Positions 10,366-20,837 of a stretch of DNA of 27,802 nt are shown piece after piece; positions within the stretch are counted from its first letter, which is position 1, and every line of letters begins with the position of its first letter. The stretch comes from Phallusia fumigata (lineage: Eukaryota > Chordata > Ascidiacea > Phlebobranchia > Ascidiidae), in NCBI GenBank assembly GCA_008931825.1, contig QXVZ01014865.1, positions 1 to 27,802 of the forward strand, written 5' to 3'. The translations under genes were made by a program, and so were the position numbers. A model generated the notes under the pieces. It saw only the letters and a list, made by a program, of their open reading frames with translations, did no database searches and was not told where the DNA came from.

Positions 10366-11917
10366 ATGATTAGGAATAAGATAACTTCAATATGCTTACT
10401 GTCTCTTGCTGTATTGATGTGGACATTTTCTCCGGCGGTAGCTCTACAGTGTATATCCGGAAGCCAAAGCCCGACCAAGATCGAGACAAAGCAGATAGCT
10501 TGCAATGGCACCTCAATGTGCCTTCACATTAACTACACCTACTCGCGTAAGTATTTCCATTGAGTGATTTTTGCAACAGAGTTTGTTGCTTGAAAATGTT
10601 ACTGACGGGCTAAAGAGATTCTAAGGCTGCGATTCTCAATCTTTTTGAAGCCATGTTCCCTTTAACTGAAAAAATTCAAATCTGAAACCCTCACCGAAAG
10701 TTCTGTTCGAAAATGTCGTAAATAGCCAAATCAGTTTATTTAGACGATAAACTAAGCTCCTATAATTGATAACTTTTTTGGGCTATGATATTTAAACAAA
10801 ATTTTTCCTTTGTAAATATAGTACTATTGCCCTCTAGTGGAGAATTCAATTAACACATCTGGTTTAGGGTAAAGGGAGGAATTTCTTCTCCCCGGGGAGG
10901 GGTCGTATGAATTAAGAGATTATAAGCGCAGTAGTTCTTTCTAGGCAAATAAGTGGTTACAAACCTTTTAATATTACTTTATAATACTTCTTCTATTCTG
11001 TCTAATAGAGGATGAATGAAAATGTCCAATCTAATTGGGGGGATTGCATCAAAAAGTCTGGAAACAACAACTCTAGTCTACTTAATAATGTCACGCTATT
11101 TTGTTTTTCAGAGGTCAATACCCAGTTGACGAACTTCCAATGCGCCCCAAACAACTGCAGCAACGTGGAAACCGACTGTAAGCTTCTTGCTGTCGGAAAG
11201 TTGACAAGTCTTGTGTCTAGCGTCACGTAAGTTAGAATCAGTTGGAAATGTCATTGGTGGACTCAACGTAGCAACCTTTTTTCTTCGACCTGTAAGGTTG
11301 CCACTAGTGATTAAGGCAGTGGCTCACAACCTTTTTATTCTATGGACATGACCAAAAATTCAAGTTAAAAATCCCAGGCGAAATTTTGTTCGTTGATAGT
11401 ATTTTTATTTCATTGCAAGAAGAAAAAAGACCAAGTTCTTACAATTGGTAGATATTTTAATAAATTACGTTTTCTACAAAATTTCCCACTTACAAATACC
11501 AAATGCCCCCCTAGCGGGGAAACTAGGCTCTTAGAATTAATAAACTTTTAGATTCTAATATTCGTCATTACAAAATTATAAGTAATAGCTTTGGGATGAC
11601 ATTTTAAACTTAAACAATCAATGAAATGAATTTATTGAAACCAGTTATATTTCTAACAAAATTTCCCCTACTCTCTTTACACACGCACTGCATTCATAAC
11701 ATCAGAGTTTAATTTCAGGTCATGCAAGGCGGTTTGCTGTACCGGCGATCTTTGCAACAAGGTGGCGCTAAAGACAACACCTGTGACAACTCCCAGCATG
11801 CGGACGACAAGCCATGCGGAACGCGTTTCTCTAGGCCTTATCACGTGGTTCATCTCGCTTGTCACGTGTCTACTGCTGAATTTTAACGAATTTGGACTGC
11901 AGCGACTCTTTGTGTAA
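10366..11917 (+). CDS. Ly6/uPAR (three-finger) GPI-type surface protein
   Basis: Three exons: 10366-10546, 11112-11226, 11719-11917; junctions CGC|GTAAGT...TTTTTCAG|AGG and CAC|GTAAGT...AATTTCAG|GTC; total 164 residues. The N-terminus is a signal peptide (ICLLSLAVLMWTFSPAVA) followed directly by LQC, the classic start of mature Ly6/uPAR domains. Further cysteines follow in IAC, MC, FQC, NNC, TDC and SC, and the family's closing motif CCTGDLCN is present. After it come a Thr/Ser/Pro-rich linker and a hydrophobic tail (LGLITWFISLVTCLLLNF) typical of GPI-anchored members, though about 12 residues follow it, so a membrane-spanning tail is possible. Likely an extracellular, membrane-attached ligand or receptor modulator; partner unknown. 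Family call strong, specific function not assignable. Confidence 0.88.
10625..11525. repeat. Two diverged copies of one repeat, one in each Ly6 intron
   Basis: Copy 1 (about 10625-10850) lies in intron 1 and copy 2 (about 11313-11525) in intron 2. Shared ordered blocks: a start like CAGTGGCTCACAACCTTTTT (copy 1: TGCGATTCTCAATCTTTTT), AAATTCAA, GTTCTGTTCG/TTTTGTTCG, CAATTGGTAGAT/TAATTGATAACT, and an end GCCCTCTAGTGG / GCCCCCCTAGCGGGG. The start resembles hAT-family termini (CAGTGGTTCTCAA), so these are probably old non-autonomous DNA elements. No target-site duplication could be made out. Confidence 0.5.
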
Positions 11918-12106
11918 CTTTTAGAACTGACATGTTATCATGTTTTTAGAAACTTGTATTTTTTTGAGCTTGCATCTGCACTGTACTGCTGTACAGATGC
12001 GAATCTGCCCGCTTCATACCTGAAGTACAACAAAACGTCTATAGTTAGTGAACTGTATGTTGCGACGGATAAAGCCTAACTGTTTAAGTGTTTGCTGTAA
12101 GACGAC

Positions 12107-12112
12107 ATTAAA
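12107..12112 (+). terminator. Candidate polyadenylation signal of the Ly6 gene
   Basis: ATTAAA about 190 bp after the Ly6 stop codon, the first good hexamer variant downstream on the plus strand. Plausible position; not confirmed. Confidence 0.35.
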
Positions 12113-12394
12113 CTGTACTTGTTAAAATTCGAACCGTTGCTCCCAAGTGTATGGCTTGCCAAAAATATTTCAAGGAGCCAAATATTTGTTTACCTACTTT
12201 AATGTACAACTTTTTGATTTTTTCCAAGGGTATAACGTACCAAAATGTACAATTTAGAATTCCCCTTATGTACGCCCATTGTTGCACCCTACCAACACCG
12301 TTTAATGCTAGTTGTGACAACCTACAAATGTATGCAGTTTTATGAAAGAACGTCCCCCTAGACGTAATAATAATTAACACGAAACTGGGAATGT

Positions 12395-12592
12395 TTGACA
12401 AGTGTGTGGGCAGGCAGGTACATGGTGCAGGTACAAGGGCGCAGGGTGCCGGTGTTGCGCAAAATCCAAACAGATAAGAATGGAATGCAGACGTTGATTT
12501 ACGTTGATGTTGGTAAAGGTCATGCTCAACTTAAAGAAAATGATTTACCGAAAGAGCACTGTTGCCTATTGACTCTGATGCAACACTTTTAA
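12395..12592 (+). CDS. Unrecognised small ORF, coding-like
   Basis: A 65-codon frame beginning MTSVWAGRYMVQVQGRR. Its middle alternates hydrophobic and polar residues (YMVQVQGRRVPVLRKI, MQTLIYVDVG), like consecutive beta strands, followed by a polar stretch (AQLKENDLP); this looks less random than the surrounding frames. No cysteine pattern, signal peptide or known motif. It could be a lone exon, a retrocopy fragment or chance. It lies about 480 bp downstream of the Ly6 stop. Confidence 0.2.
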   Translation: MTSVWAGRYMVQVQGRRVPVLRKIQTDKNGMQTLIYVDVGKGHAQLKENDLPKEHCCLLTLMQHF

Positions 12593-12639
12593 ACACCTGG
12601 TGTCGCTATTTTAGTTATTTTTTGTCCATTTGATGAAAG

Positions 12640-12735
12640 TCATGGTGGAATGGATTGAGGCGCTCAACCCATATGCAAACAGAAAAAACTGATCGGGATT
12701 CGTTCTCGGGATCATCCCGAGTTCGAATCCCTTGA
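12640..12735 (+). repeat. tRNA-derived (class II-like) SINE head or pseudogene
   Basis: Box A-like TGGTGGAATGG at 12643 and box B-like AGTTCGAATCC at 12720, about 67 bp apart. Between them is GAGGCGCTCAACCC, and then CGGGATCATCCCGAG, a small hairpin where a class-II tRNA variable arm would lie. It is homologous to the minus-strand copies at 14371 and 15674. Acceptor-stem pairing is not visible, so it is not called as a functional tRNA. Confidence 0.5.
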
Positions 12736-14083
12736 AAAAAAGCCAAAACAAACCCTGTATTACCATCGCCTATGGTCGTGACGTCAAACTGAGATTGTGG
12801 CGTGACCATTTTGCTACATGACGTCAACCTGTGTCTTGTTCGTCTTTCGTTGTACATTAATTATCAAAGATATTGAATAAATAGGAACGGTTTAAGTTTA
12901 GGCTTGTCCTTCACCCATCACCAAAAACGAGAGGTGTTAATCACAACCCTAGGGAGCAATTTGTGGGGTCTGTGTAAGTTAATTTGATTAAAAACACTGA
13001 CCCTGCGACGGTTGACCGCGTGAAGCTTGCCCGGAACCCGTATCAGGGGAACAACGGTGCGTTCATGCCTCTACAGATTACGGTTCCCGTAACCAACTGT
13101 ACAAGAAGCGGAAACATGGAAATAAAGTGACGCAAGTTTCCATAAACTGCGTGACAGGGAACGGCGGCTAAATTCGGAACAAGCAACATGTGTAAGTGTT
13201 ATGCCAATACAAGTAAACATGTGTACACGGGAATCGGTGTTGGTGGCAACCACTAACGTCGTGAGGCCGCTTGCTTTTGTAAGACACGAGCCTGGGAGTG
13301 GGTTGCAATAGGAAACACTGACAGATATCATATTTTTTAATACATGAGCTAATGACAAAGCTTTTCGGAAAGAGATAGTCTGAGGATGGTTTTAAGTGAG
13401 ACTTGTTACAAGGATTTGTGTTTAGCGTTTAAGAAGATTAGGCCGTTATGCGATGTGACATACCTAGAATATGGGGAAAAATGTATGTATGAGCAAAAAC
13501 AAAGGTTTTTAGAAAGATTTGTTACTAAAAACGCCTTTCAGTGAAAGTTTATTGGAATTTGCGTTTAGCGTTTAAAAAGGTTAGGCCGTTATGCGATGTG
13601 ACAAAAATAGGAAATATATGAAGATATGTGACGATTGAAGAGAGTTCCAATAACGTTAGCCAAGAAAGAAAAAGCATAAACTCTCCTGTCTGCTTTTATG
13701 GGTTCAACAAATCTAAACCAATTTCGTAAATGAAAAAATAACAACCACCTACTGGACAAAATAATCACATGTGGTTTACTGGATACGATTTGCGGCCGTA
13801 TGAATGAAATTCCACAACATTATTGTAGTTTCGCTTACAAAGGAAGCTAAACGATTTTGGAAAATTGAATTTTATACACTCAAGGTCATTTAACACATTC
13901 AAGGTCATAAAATCCGCACAGGAGGGTGAAACTTGTCCTAGGCATCATAAATTATTCGACACAAGTACACAATATGGTTTGTGTATGAAATGCAGTAATT
14001 AACTGCAGGGGGTCTTAAACCGTAAATCACTCGACTTTATTCATTCAAAGATTTATTTCCAACAATAACTTTCTTTTTAACCG

Positions 14084-14229
14084 CAACAATGTGATAGGAT
14101 GATTGATTATTTGATTTGTTTAGCAATCACGTTTTAAGACTTTACACAAATATGGTCAACAATGTGATAGGATGATTGATTATTTGATTTGTTCAGCAAT
14201 CACGTTTTAAGACTTTACACAAATATGGT
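14084..14229. repeat. 73-bp tandem duplication, polymorphic between haplotypes
   Basis: 14084-14156 and 14157-14229 are adjacent copies with one visible mismatch (TTTAGC versus TTCAGC). The allelic copy near 15462 has a single unit, so the duplication is recent and segregating. Confidence 0.85.
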
Positions 14230-14370
14230 GGTATTTCATGTTCTGAATATTGCGCTTGCCGTTTCCACAGAAAGCGGAATGTTCCTAACAGGCAGCAAAG
14301 AGATAACCTTTCTTCCCACGGATATGACTTAACAAAACTCGGATTTTTTCACGCTGTAGAGATTTTATTA

Positions 14371-14473
14371 CGAGGTTCGAACCCGAGACGATCTCGAAGA
14401 CGAATCCCCATCAGTTATTGAATGTCTTTGTATGGGCTGAGCGCCTTAGGCCATTCGACCAAGTGCTCGCCAG
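14371..14473 (-). repeat. tRNA-derived (class II-like) SINE head, haplotype copy 1
   Basis: On the minus strand: box A-like TGGTCGAATGGCCTAAGGCG, close to the D-arm region of class-II tRNAs (Leu/Ser type, GGCCGAGNGGTCTAAGGCGC), then a long middle section and box B-like GGGTTCGAACC. The region between includes a hairpin-forming stretch (CTTCGAGATCGTCTCGG). No matching acceptor stem, so a tRNA-derived repeat or pseudogene rather than a working tRNA. Confidence 0.55.
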
Positions 14474-15673
14474 CACTCCAAGATACAATCAACATACAGG
14501 ATTTTAGTTCAGTGCTTTAAGGCGGTCTGCCATCTGCTGACTGAACTGTGTAGACAAGGGCGCCAAATTTGCGCAATATAAAATTGTCAAGAAACAAAAG
14601 CGATGTTCAATTACTGGCTTATCCGAGAAAAGCGAATCCAGCAACACTTAAAACCTATTGACCCTCATCCCATACAAGAGTTGAAGCAGGTGTAGAAATT
14701 TGAATGCGCAAAAAAGTTCTCGCTTGCAAGGCTGAACACGCGACGAAAGTGTGATAAGCCATTGTGAGCTAACAAAACTGCACCCAGGACTNCTTTTGTA
14801 AGACACGAGCCTGGGAGTGGGTTGCAGTAGGAAACATTGACAGATATCATATATTTAAATACATGAGCTAATGACAAAGCTTTTTGGAAAGAGATAGTCT
14901 GAGGATGGTTTTAAGTGAGACTTGTTACAAGCATTTGTGTTTAGCGTGTAAGAAGATTAGGCCGTTATGCGATGTAACAAAAATAGGAAATATATGAAGA
15001 TATGTGACGATTGAAGAGAGTTCCAAAAACGTTAGCCAAGCAAGAAAAAGCATAAACTCTCCTGTCTGCTTTTATGGGTTCAACAAATCTAAACCAATTT
15101 CGCAAATGAAAAAATAACAACCACCTACTGGACAAAATAATCACATGTGGTTTACTGGATACGATTTGCGGCCGTATGAATGAAATTCCACAACATTATA
15201 GTAGTTTCGCTTACAAAGGAAGCTAAACGATTTTGAAAAATTGAATTTTATACACTCAAGGTCATTTAACACATTCAAGGTCATAAAAACCGCACAGGAG
15301 GGTGAAACTTGTCCTAGGCATCATAAATTATTCGACACAAGTACACAATATGGTTTGTGTATAAAATGCAGTAATTAACTGCAGGGGGTCTTAAACCGTA
15401 AATCACTCGACTTTATTCATTCGAAGATTTATTTCCAACAATAAGTTTCTTTTTGACCGCAACAATGTGATAGGATGATTGATTATTTGATTTGTTTAGC
15501 AATCACGTTTTAAGACTTTACACAAATATGGTGATGTTTCCTGTTCTGAATATTGCGTGTGGCGTTTCCACAGAAAGCGGAATGTTCCTAACAGGCAGCA
15601 AAGAGATAACCTTTCTTCCCAGGGATATGACTTAACAAAACTCGGATTTTTTCACGCTGTAGAGATTTTTTCA

Positions 15674-15775
15674 CGAGGTTCGAACCCGGGACGATCTCGA
15701 GGACGAATCCCCATCAGTTATTGAATGTCTTTGTATGGGCTGAGCGCCTTAGACCATTCGACCAAGTGCTCGCCA
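15674..15775 (-). repeat. tRNA-derived (class II-like) SINE head, haplotype copy 2
   Basis: Allelic counterpart of the element at 14371: same boxes (GGTCGAATGG and GGGTTCGAACC on the minus strand), with a few substitutions such as a GGGACG/GAGACG difference. Not an independent insertion. Confidence 0.55.
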
Positions 15776-16154
15776 GCACACCAAGATACAATCAACATAC
15801 AGGATTTTAGTTCAGTGCTTTAGAGCGGTCTGCCATCTGCTGACTGAACTGCGTAGACAGGGGCGCCAAATTTGTGCAATATAAAACTGTCAAGAAACAA
15901 AAGCGATGTCCAATTGCAGGCTTATCCGAGAAAAGCGAATCCAGCAACACTTAAAACCTATTGACCCTCATCCCATGCAAGAGTTGAAACAGGTGTAGAA
16001 ATTTAAATGCGCAAAAAAGTTCTCGCTGGCAAGGGCATGAGCTGAACACGCGACGAAAGTGTGATAAGGCATTGTGAGCTAACAAAACTGCACCCAGGAC
16101 TTGATAGAGACACGTGATGTACACGAATGTTGAAAAAAAGGATTCGTTGGATCC

Positions 16155-16190
16155 CATTGGCTGCTAACCGCGCAACCAGTTATATAAAAG
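16155..16190 (+). promoter_or_regulatory. Core promoter candidate of claudin unit A
   Basis: Inverted CCAAT box (CCATTGG, 16154-16160) about 25 bp upstream of a TATA box TATATAAAAG (16181-16190). The expected transcription start is near 16210, about 270 bp before the unit A ATG. A 19-bp direct repeat (GTGACTAGCGATGAAGACG at 16234 and 16258) lies just downstream. Consistent with unit A having its own promoter; not proven. Confidence 0.5.
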
Positions 16191-16233
16191 TCAAAAGGTT
16201 GTTACAAAAGCTCTTAAACTTTGCCCTACCAAG

Positions 16234-16276
16234 GTGACTAGCGATGAAGACGGTCATGTGACTAGCGATGAAGACG
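16234..16276 (+). repeat. 19-bp direct repeat downstream of the TATA box
   Basis: GTGACTAGCGATGAAGACG occurs twice, at 16234-16252 and 16258-16276, separated by 5 bp. It would fall in the 5' UTR of unit A if the TATA box at 16181 is used. Confidence 0.7.
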
Positions 16277-16480
16277 CTAGCAGATGTTAACACTAACACA
16301 AGCTGTTTTCTAATATGCTTGCAATGTAAAAATTAAAGCAGTTAGGGCAATTTACTGAAAACTAGGCAATGATCTCTCTTTGTTTATATTTGACCTCAAC
16401 AGGTTTGTGTAGCTGGGACTAACCCACGCATATTTGATATCGTGTGATTTGAAAATCAAGACGATACAAGGATTGCAGAA

Positions 16481-18722
16481 ATGACGTCACCAGCCATCAG
16501 AACCGGTTCGTTTGCCCTTGGATTTTTGGCTCACTATGGAATGATGGCGGTGTGTGGATTGCCTTACTGGTCACAAAGCAACTGGCAGGTACGTCACACA
16601 CTTATCTGGAATTTACTTAAATTTATTTGTACTTTGTAAAAAAACGACTTTGGTAATGTATGTGTTTGTTTGTACAAGATTGTTGCTTGTAACACACGTC
16701 GGTTGCAGATAGTTTATGTTCCAACCGACAATGCGGATTGCTTCCAATCTGCTACTTGCATTGGGGGCTTGTGATTTCTTGGCTGTGCAAATGCAACCAA
16801 ACCTAAAACCCAATCAAAACCATTTTAGTATAACAATCAGAACAAATCTGACAAAAGGTATTTTTATTGAGATTAAATTTATCGAATGGGGCTTTTTAGT
16901 TTTTACAATTATTTAGATCCTTGCAACATTATACTGGGATCTGTTCATAACTCTTATTAAAAATATGCTGGCCCAATACGTTATTAAAGGCGACGTTCTT
17001 TCTCTTTCATCAAACGTTTCATTTCCGCAGTTACGGTATTGTGTTACTGATCATAGCATGAATTATTGCCAAAACGTCGCTTTTTTTGAATTATTTTGGC
17101 TAGCTATTTTTGATTTTGAGTTCTTTGACCTTGCTTTGATCTTGTTTAATGTGATGCACGGTCGTTACATGGACCACAAAACTCGGCCATTATTTCGGGG
17201 GCAGAAAATGTTACAGGAGTCAATATTTGAGCTTGGCACCGTACTTTGTACCTAATTGTCCCTTATCGATTGATCAACACTCAAACCTTGCTCAATTGCT
17301 TACTTAACACCTTTGTGAGCGTGAGGGCCTCGCCGGCGTTGTTTAATTGAACTTGCTTTAAGGCTTGTTATTTCGCCACTTGGAGCAGTTATAAATTAAC
17401 TCACCCTGCAGAAGGCCGTGTCTATGTACAGTACTCACGATGTCGGCGTTTTGGCACAGAAATTCTTTAAGCCTTTACCCACAGCTGCGCCATTTGACAC
17501 GAAATTACAATATTTAGCACCGCTACCTTAACACTAAAAACTAAATACACAGACGTTAAAGATAACATGTATCACTGATAATGGTATGAGTTATCGCCGA
17601 AACATTTTAGGGTTAAAGCACATCGCTTTCAAGAACATTTCGGACAAGCATATTCTGGACGAGTGAATGCACATCACTAATCTATTTTCGCTATATATAA
17701 AGGCACGCCTGGTCAGGTTTTGTATTCTGATTTGTTTTGACCAGAACGTTCATTGTCTGTTTGTTACAACATTCAAGACCTCGGTTCCGATCAACGAACT
17801 TACTTTCCTCGACTATTTTAGTAAAGTGGGAACACAATCGGTCGGGTTTAAACCAAAAACCTCACAAACATCGGGCGGGTGCAATAACCACCCGGTCATG
17901 TTATTTCACAAGTAATAGTCAGCTGGCTTCATGATACATAACAGCACTTTTCATTTAAAAAGGTTGTCATGTACCGCGTAGTTATACAACCGGCAACATA
18001 CATAAGTCATGGATCGTCAACCCCAGGTAAAATTTCATGGCACGCCAAATGATTTACGGGTTTATTTCCCAATCCTTATGGTGACCCAAGTCGTGAGACA
18101 TCTTTGTTTTAAAGCAGTGACGTCATCAACACGGCACGCAAGAGCATTAAAGGCCGATTCACACCAGATGCGTCTACCGGTTTGCGGTACGGTTTTTTAT
18201 TCTCGCGGCAAGCAGCGGGGCACTTACACCAGCCGGGACCAAAGTTTATCCATCAGACACGGCCAAAGTGTTTTATGTTTGATAGATNATAAGCACTAAG
18301 GCTTTTGAGATTGGGTGAGCACCTTTTATGACCATGTCTACAACACGTAATTTCACCTCATTGTTCCAAATTATTAATATTACTGCCGTTCAACTACTGC
18401 CCACGTTTGCCGTTGAATAGCAAAACGGAAAACTCAAAGCCCCAAGCAGAAACAGTGGCTCTTATAGTGGGGTCCGCGGTCCCCTAGGGGTCCGTAAGCG
18501 ATTTTAGGGGGATCGGGAATCGCTTTCAGTCTCTCTTAGTCGATGCTATATCGCGTGATTACTGATATATTCTGGATGTACGTTTCATGTGCAGGGAGNA
18601 GATATCCAACCCCCTGTATGGACGCATCCCAACATTCAACGGCATCTGGTGGCAATGCATGTCTTTGAAGACGGGAGGATTCTCGTGTAATCACTACGGA
18701 AAACCAACTATTTATCTTGATG
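16481..18722 (+). CDS. Claudin-type unit A: TM1 and first extracellular loop, two exons
   Basis: Exon 1 (16481-16588, 36 codons) starts MTSPAIRTGSFALGFLAHYG and contains TM1; it ends PYWSQSNWQ at donor GGCAG|GTACGT. Exon 2 (18602-18722) starts ISNPLYGRIPTFNGIWWQC and ends CNHYGKPTIYLD, donor GATG|GTAAGT. Together they give 76 codons plus one base, matching the single-exon units C and D (75 plus one), and align with DWRHSAWQ...FNGLFLRC of unit B. The GIWWQC-x9-C motif is the claudin first-loop signature (GLWxxC...C), which in the family forms the paracellular pore face of tight junctions. The acceptor AG at 18600-18601 follows directly after an N, so its upstream sequence is missing. TM2-TM4 exons not found downstream. 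The ATG is preceded by GATTGCAGAA, which could also be a trans- or cis-splice acceptor. Confidence 0.75.
16589..18601 (+). other. Intron of claudin unit A, with two gaps
   Basis: About 2 kb. Open frames here (for example 16965-17255 and 17667-17915) show no domain or splice support. The last 310 bp (18289-18598) are a small contig between two Ns that duplicates 18746-19058, downstream of the exon, so its placement here is doubtful. Confidence 0.6.
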
Positions 18723-19058
18723 GTAAGTAGAAGCTAAATGAGATGAGCACTAAGGCTTTTGAGATTGGGTGAGCACCTTTTATGACCATGTCTACAACAC
18801 GTAAATTCACCTCATTGTTCCAAATTATTAATATTACTGCCTTTCAACTACTGCCCACGTTTGCCGTTGAATAGCAGAACTAAAAACTCAAAGCCCCAAG
18901 CAGACTCTAAAACAGTGGCTCTTATAGTGGGGTCCGCGGTCCCCTAGGGGTCCGTAAGCGATTTTAGGGGGATCGGAAATCGCTTTCAGTCTCTCTTAGT
19001 CGATGCTATATCGCGTGATAACTGAAATATTCTGGATGTACGTTTCATGTGCAGGGAG
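18292..19058. repeat. Misplaced or allelic contig duplicate (18292-18598 = 18746-19058)
   Basis: Both copies start AGCACTAAGGCTTTTGAG and end TGTGCAGGGAG, with few substitutions and a 6-bp indel just before the hAT-type terminus. The left copy is bracketed by Ns at 18288 and 18599. The unit A exon 2 sits between the copies, so the small contig is probably an allelic fragment inserted on the wrong side of the exon. Confidence 0.8.
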
Positions 19059-19243
19059 CATTGCGTCCGATGTTGCACCACCGCGCTGATTTGTGATGCT
19101 ATTACCATAAACTTAGCACACAAAGTACTACTGAATTGTAAACGTGCGAAGTTAACTCGAGTTAAATTTAAGTGGACAGCGAATCATCGAAAAAAATCGG
19201 ACCGTTGTATAAAGCAAAAATGCAAAAAGTTTGAGAACCAATG
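18913..19243. mobile_element. hAT-type non-autonomous element (MITE), 331 bp
   Basis: The left end CAGTGGCTCTTATAGTGGGG and the right end (reverse complement CATTGGTTCTCAAACTTTTT) both resemble hAT-superfamily terminal repeats (CAGTGGTTCTCAA). The element is flanked by an 8-bp target duplication with one mismatch, CTCTAAAA at 18905-18912 and CTCTTAAA at 19244-19251, the length expected for hAT. It contains a palindromic block GGTCCCCTAGGGG-TCCG and no coding capacity. A left-half copy ends at the gap at 18599 (from about 18452) as part of the duplicated contig. Confidence 0.75.
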
Positions 19244-20837
19244 CTCTTAAATAAGTGACTTGACTCTTCAATCCTGGTAGAGTCTTTAAAGTGCGACGAT
19301 GCAATGACCTTTAATTAATATGTAATTAATTTGAAATGAAGTATGTTAGTAGCAAACAGCGCCAGGCTCTGTTTGTTTGGTCTGATAAAACAAATTAATG
19401 AACGTTTAAATCGATCTGCAGACGTGAAAAGCCAAAACCGCAATTGACGTCATTCTGGGTTGCGAGTCAACACTTGTCTAATATCAAGTAAAAATATGCA
19501 CTCAATTCATAGTCTACAAAGAAATAAAAAAAAACCATGTTACTCTTGTATTTTAGGAATTTGGGGAGGAGAGGGCATGTTAACAGAGTTGTTTGTTCAA
19601 AATTCAAACGCTTAACTCTAAAAAAGGAAAGAACGAGCAAAGCGAATTTGAGTTCAACGGTTTTGTCTTCGGGTGATTTTACGCAATGAGCCGCATTTTT
19701 GAACTTCCAACATGAATTTGCCGCCCCATGTACGCAAACTGATTTAAACTCAAATGCCCTCAAACACTTCAAACCCCGCGAGTTCCACCTCAGAAGTTTT
19801 ACAAGTTTCCTGCAATTTTGGGAGTATCATTTTGCGTTTGATCTGATGACGCTTATTCCACTTGGCTAAGTTGGCGGCTAGCTTTTTGACACGTGGCAGG
19901 CCATTCAATACCTCAGACAAGAATTCAATCCGTGCCGGCGGTTTGTAATGTGCTCAATGTTGTATATAGCGGTTAGAAGGGCTTGAATGTGATTTGCGTT
20001 GTCACGTTGGTTTCTACGCACGTCGGCACAGCTGAGGCACGATTTTGGAGGCTTTTGAATTCTTGACATTACCGTTTGACCTCATTGACGATGCTTCGTT
20101 GCCCTGTGTTTTAATAATGCCGAGAAGCCAACAACTTGTGAGAAAAGGCTTTTTGACGCACGTGAATCAAGCTGTTTCCAGCGGAATTATAAGACTTAGT
20201 TTCGAATAAAACAAATTTGAATCAACCTCAAATTACTACAACCTAAAGTTATGATCTATGGCAGTTAAAGATATGAAATGTAAACCAGTTCGGAAATGGA
20301 CACACAAATCCATGTTATTAGCCAGCCCAAAAAAACAAATAATACAATCAAAACAGTAAATTTCGGGTGAGAGGCTTAGCAAGTCAATTACTAAAAATTG
20401 CTGCGTACAAGGTAAATATTGAAGACTCAGTTCAACTGATTCAATCTACAGTTTCGTTACCGACACCCTAGGTGGCGCCGTGTACTATAATACGGGTTAA
20501 TGACTCAGTTGCAACATCTAGCGGCAAAAAAATATCATTCTGCCAAAAATTGCTTCAATCCTAACGGCACCAAGCTTGTTACGAAACAAGCATAACGCGT
20601 TAACGAAAAAAAGTTTACACAAATAACAAACTGCATAGGTGTGAATTAACATTTGTATGCCACACTCCGCTACAGCACAAACTTTGTGTAGTTTTTCCAC
20701 GTGTATCCTTCTCTTTTCATTGTTTGTTTGTTTCATTTTTATCCTCGGTGAGCGGAACAACACTTGAGTGTGTCATGCTCGCAATCAGTCCACCGTCGAG
20801 CTCTATTGTAATTCCGTCGGAAACACAAGCGAAAGAA

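Larger units (their letters stand above)
13274..16101. repeat. Allelic duplicate around N at 14792 (1,518 and 1,309 bp)
   Basis: 13274-14791 and 14793-16101 start with the same CTTTTGTAAGACACGAGCC and end with the same CACCCAGGACT, separated by one N. They are nearly identical but differ by scattered substitutions and indels: the left copy has an extra block of about 150 bp near 13450-13600 and a 73-bp tandem duplication. This fits two unmerged haplotypes of one locus. Confidence 0.85.
11918..16480. other. Repeat-rich spacer between Ly6 gene and claudin array
   Basis: No gene is supported. It holds tRNA-like relics near 12643, 14371 and 15674, the allelic duplication around N at 14792, and a TATA-type promoter near 16181. 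A 65-codon frame at 12395-12592 looks coding-like and is listed separately. Confidence 0.6.
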
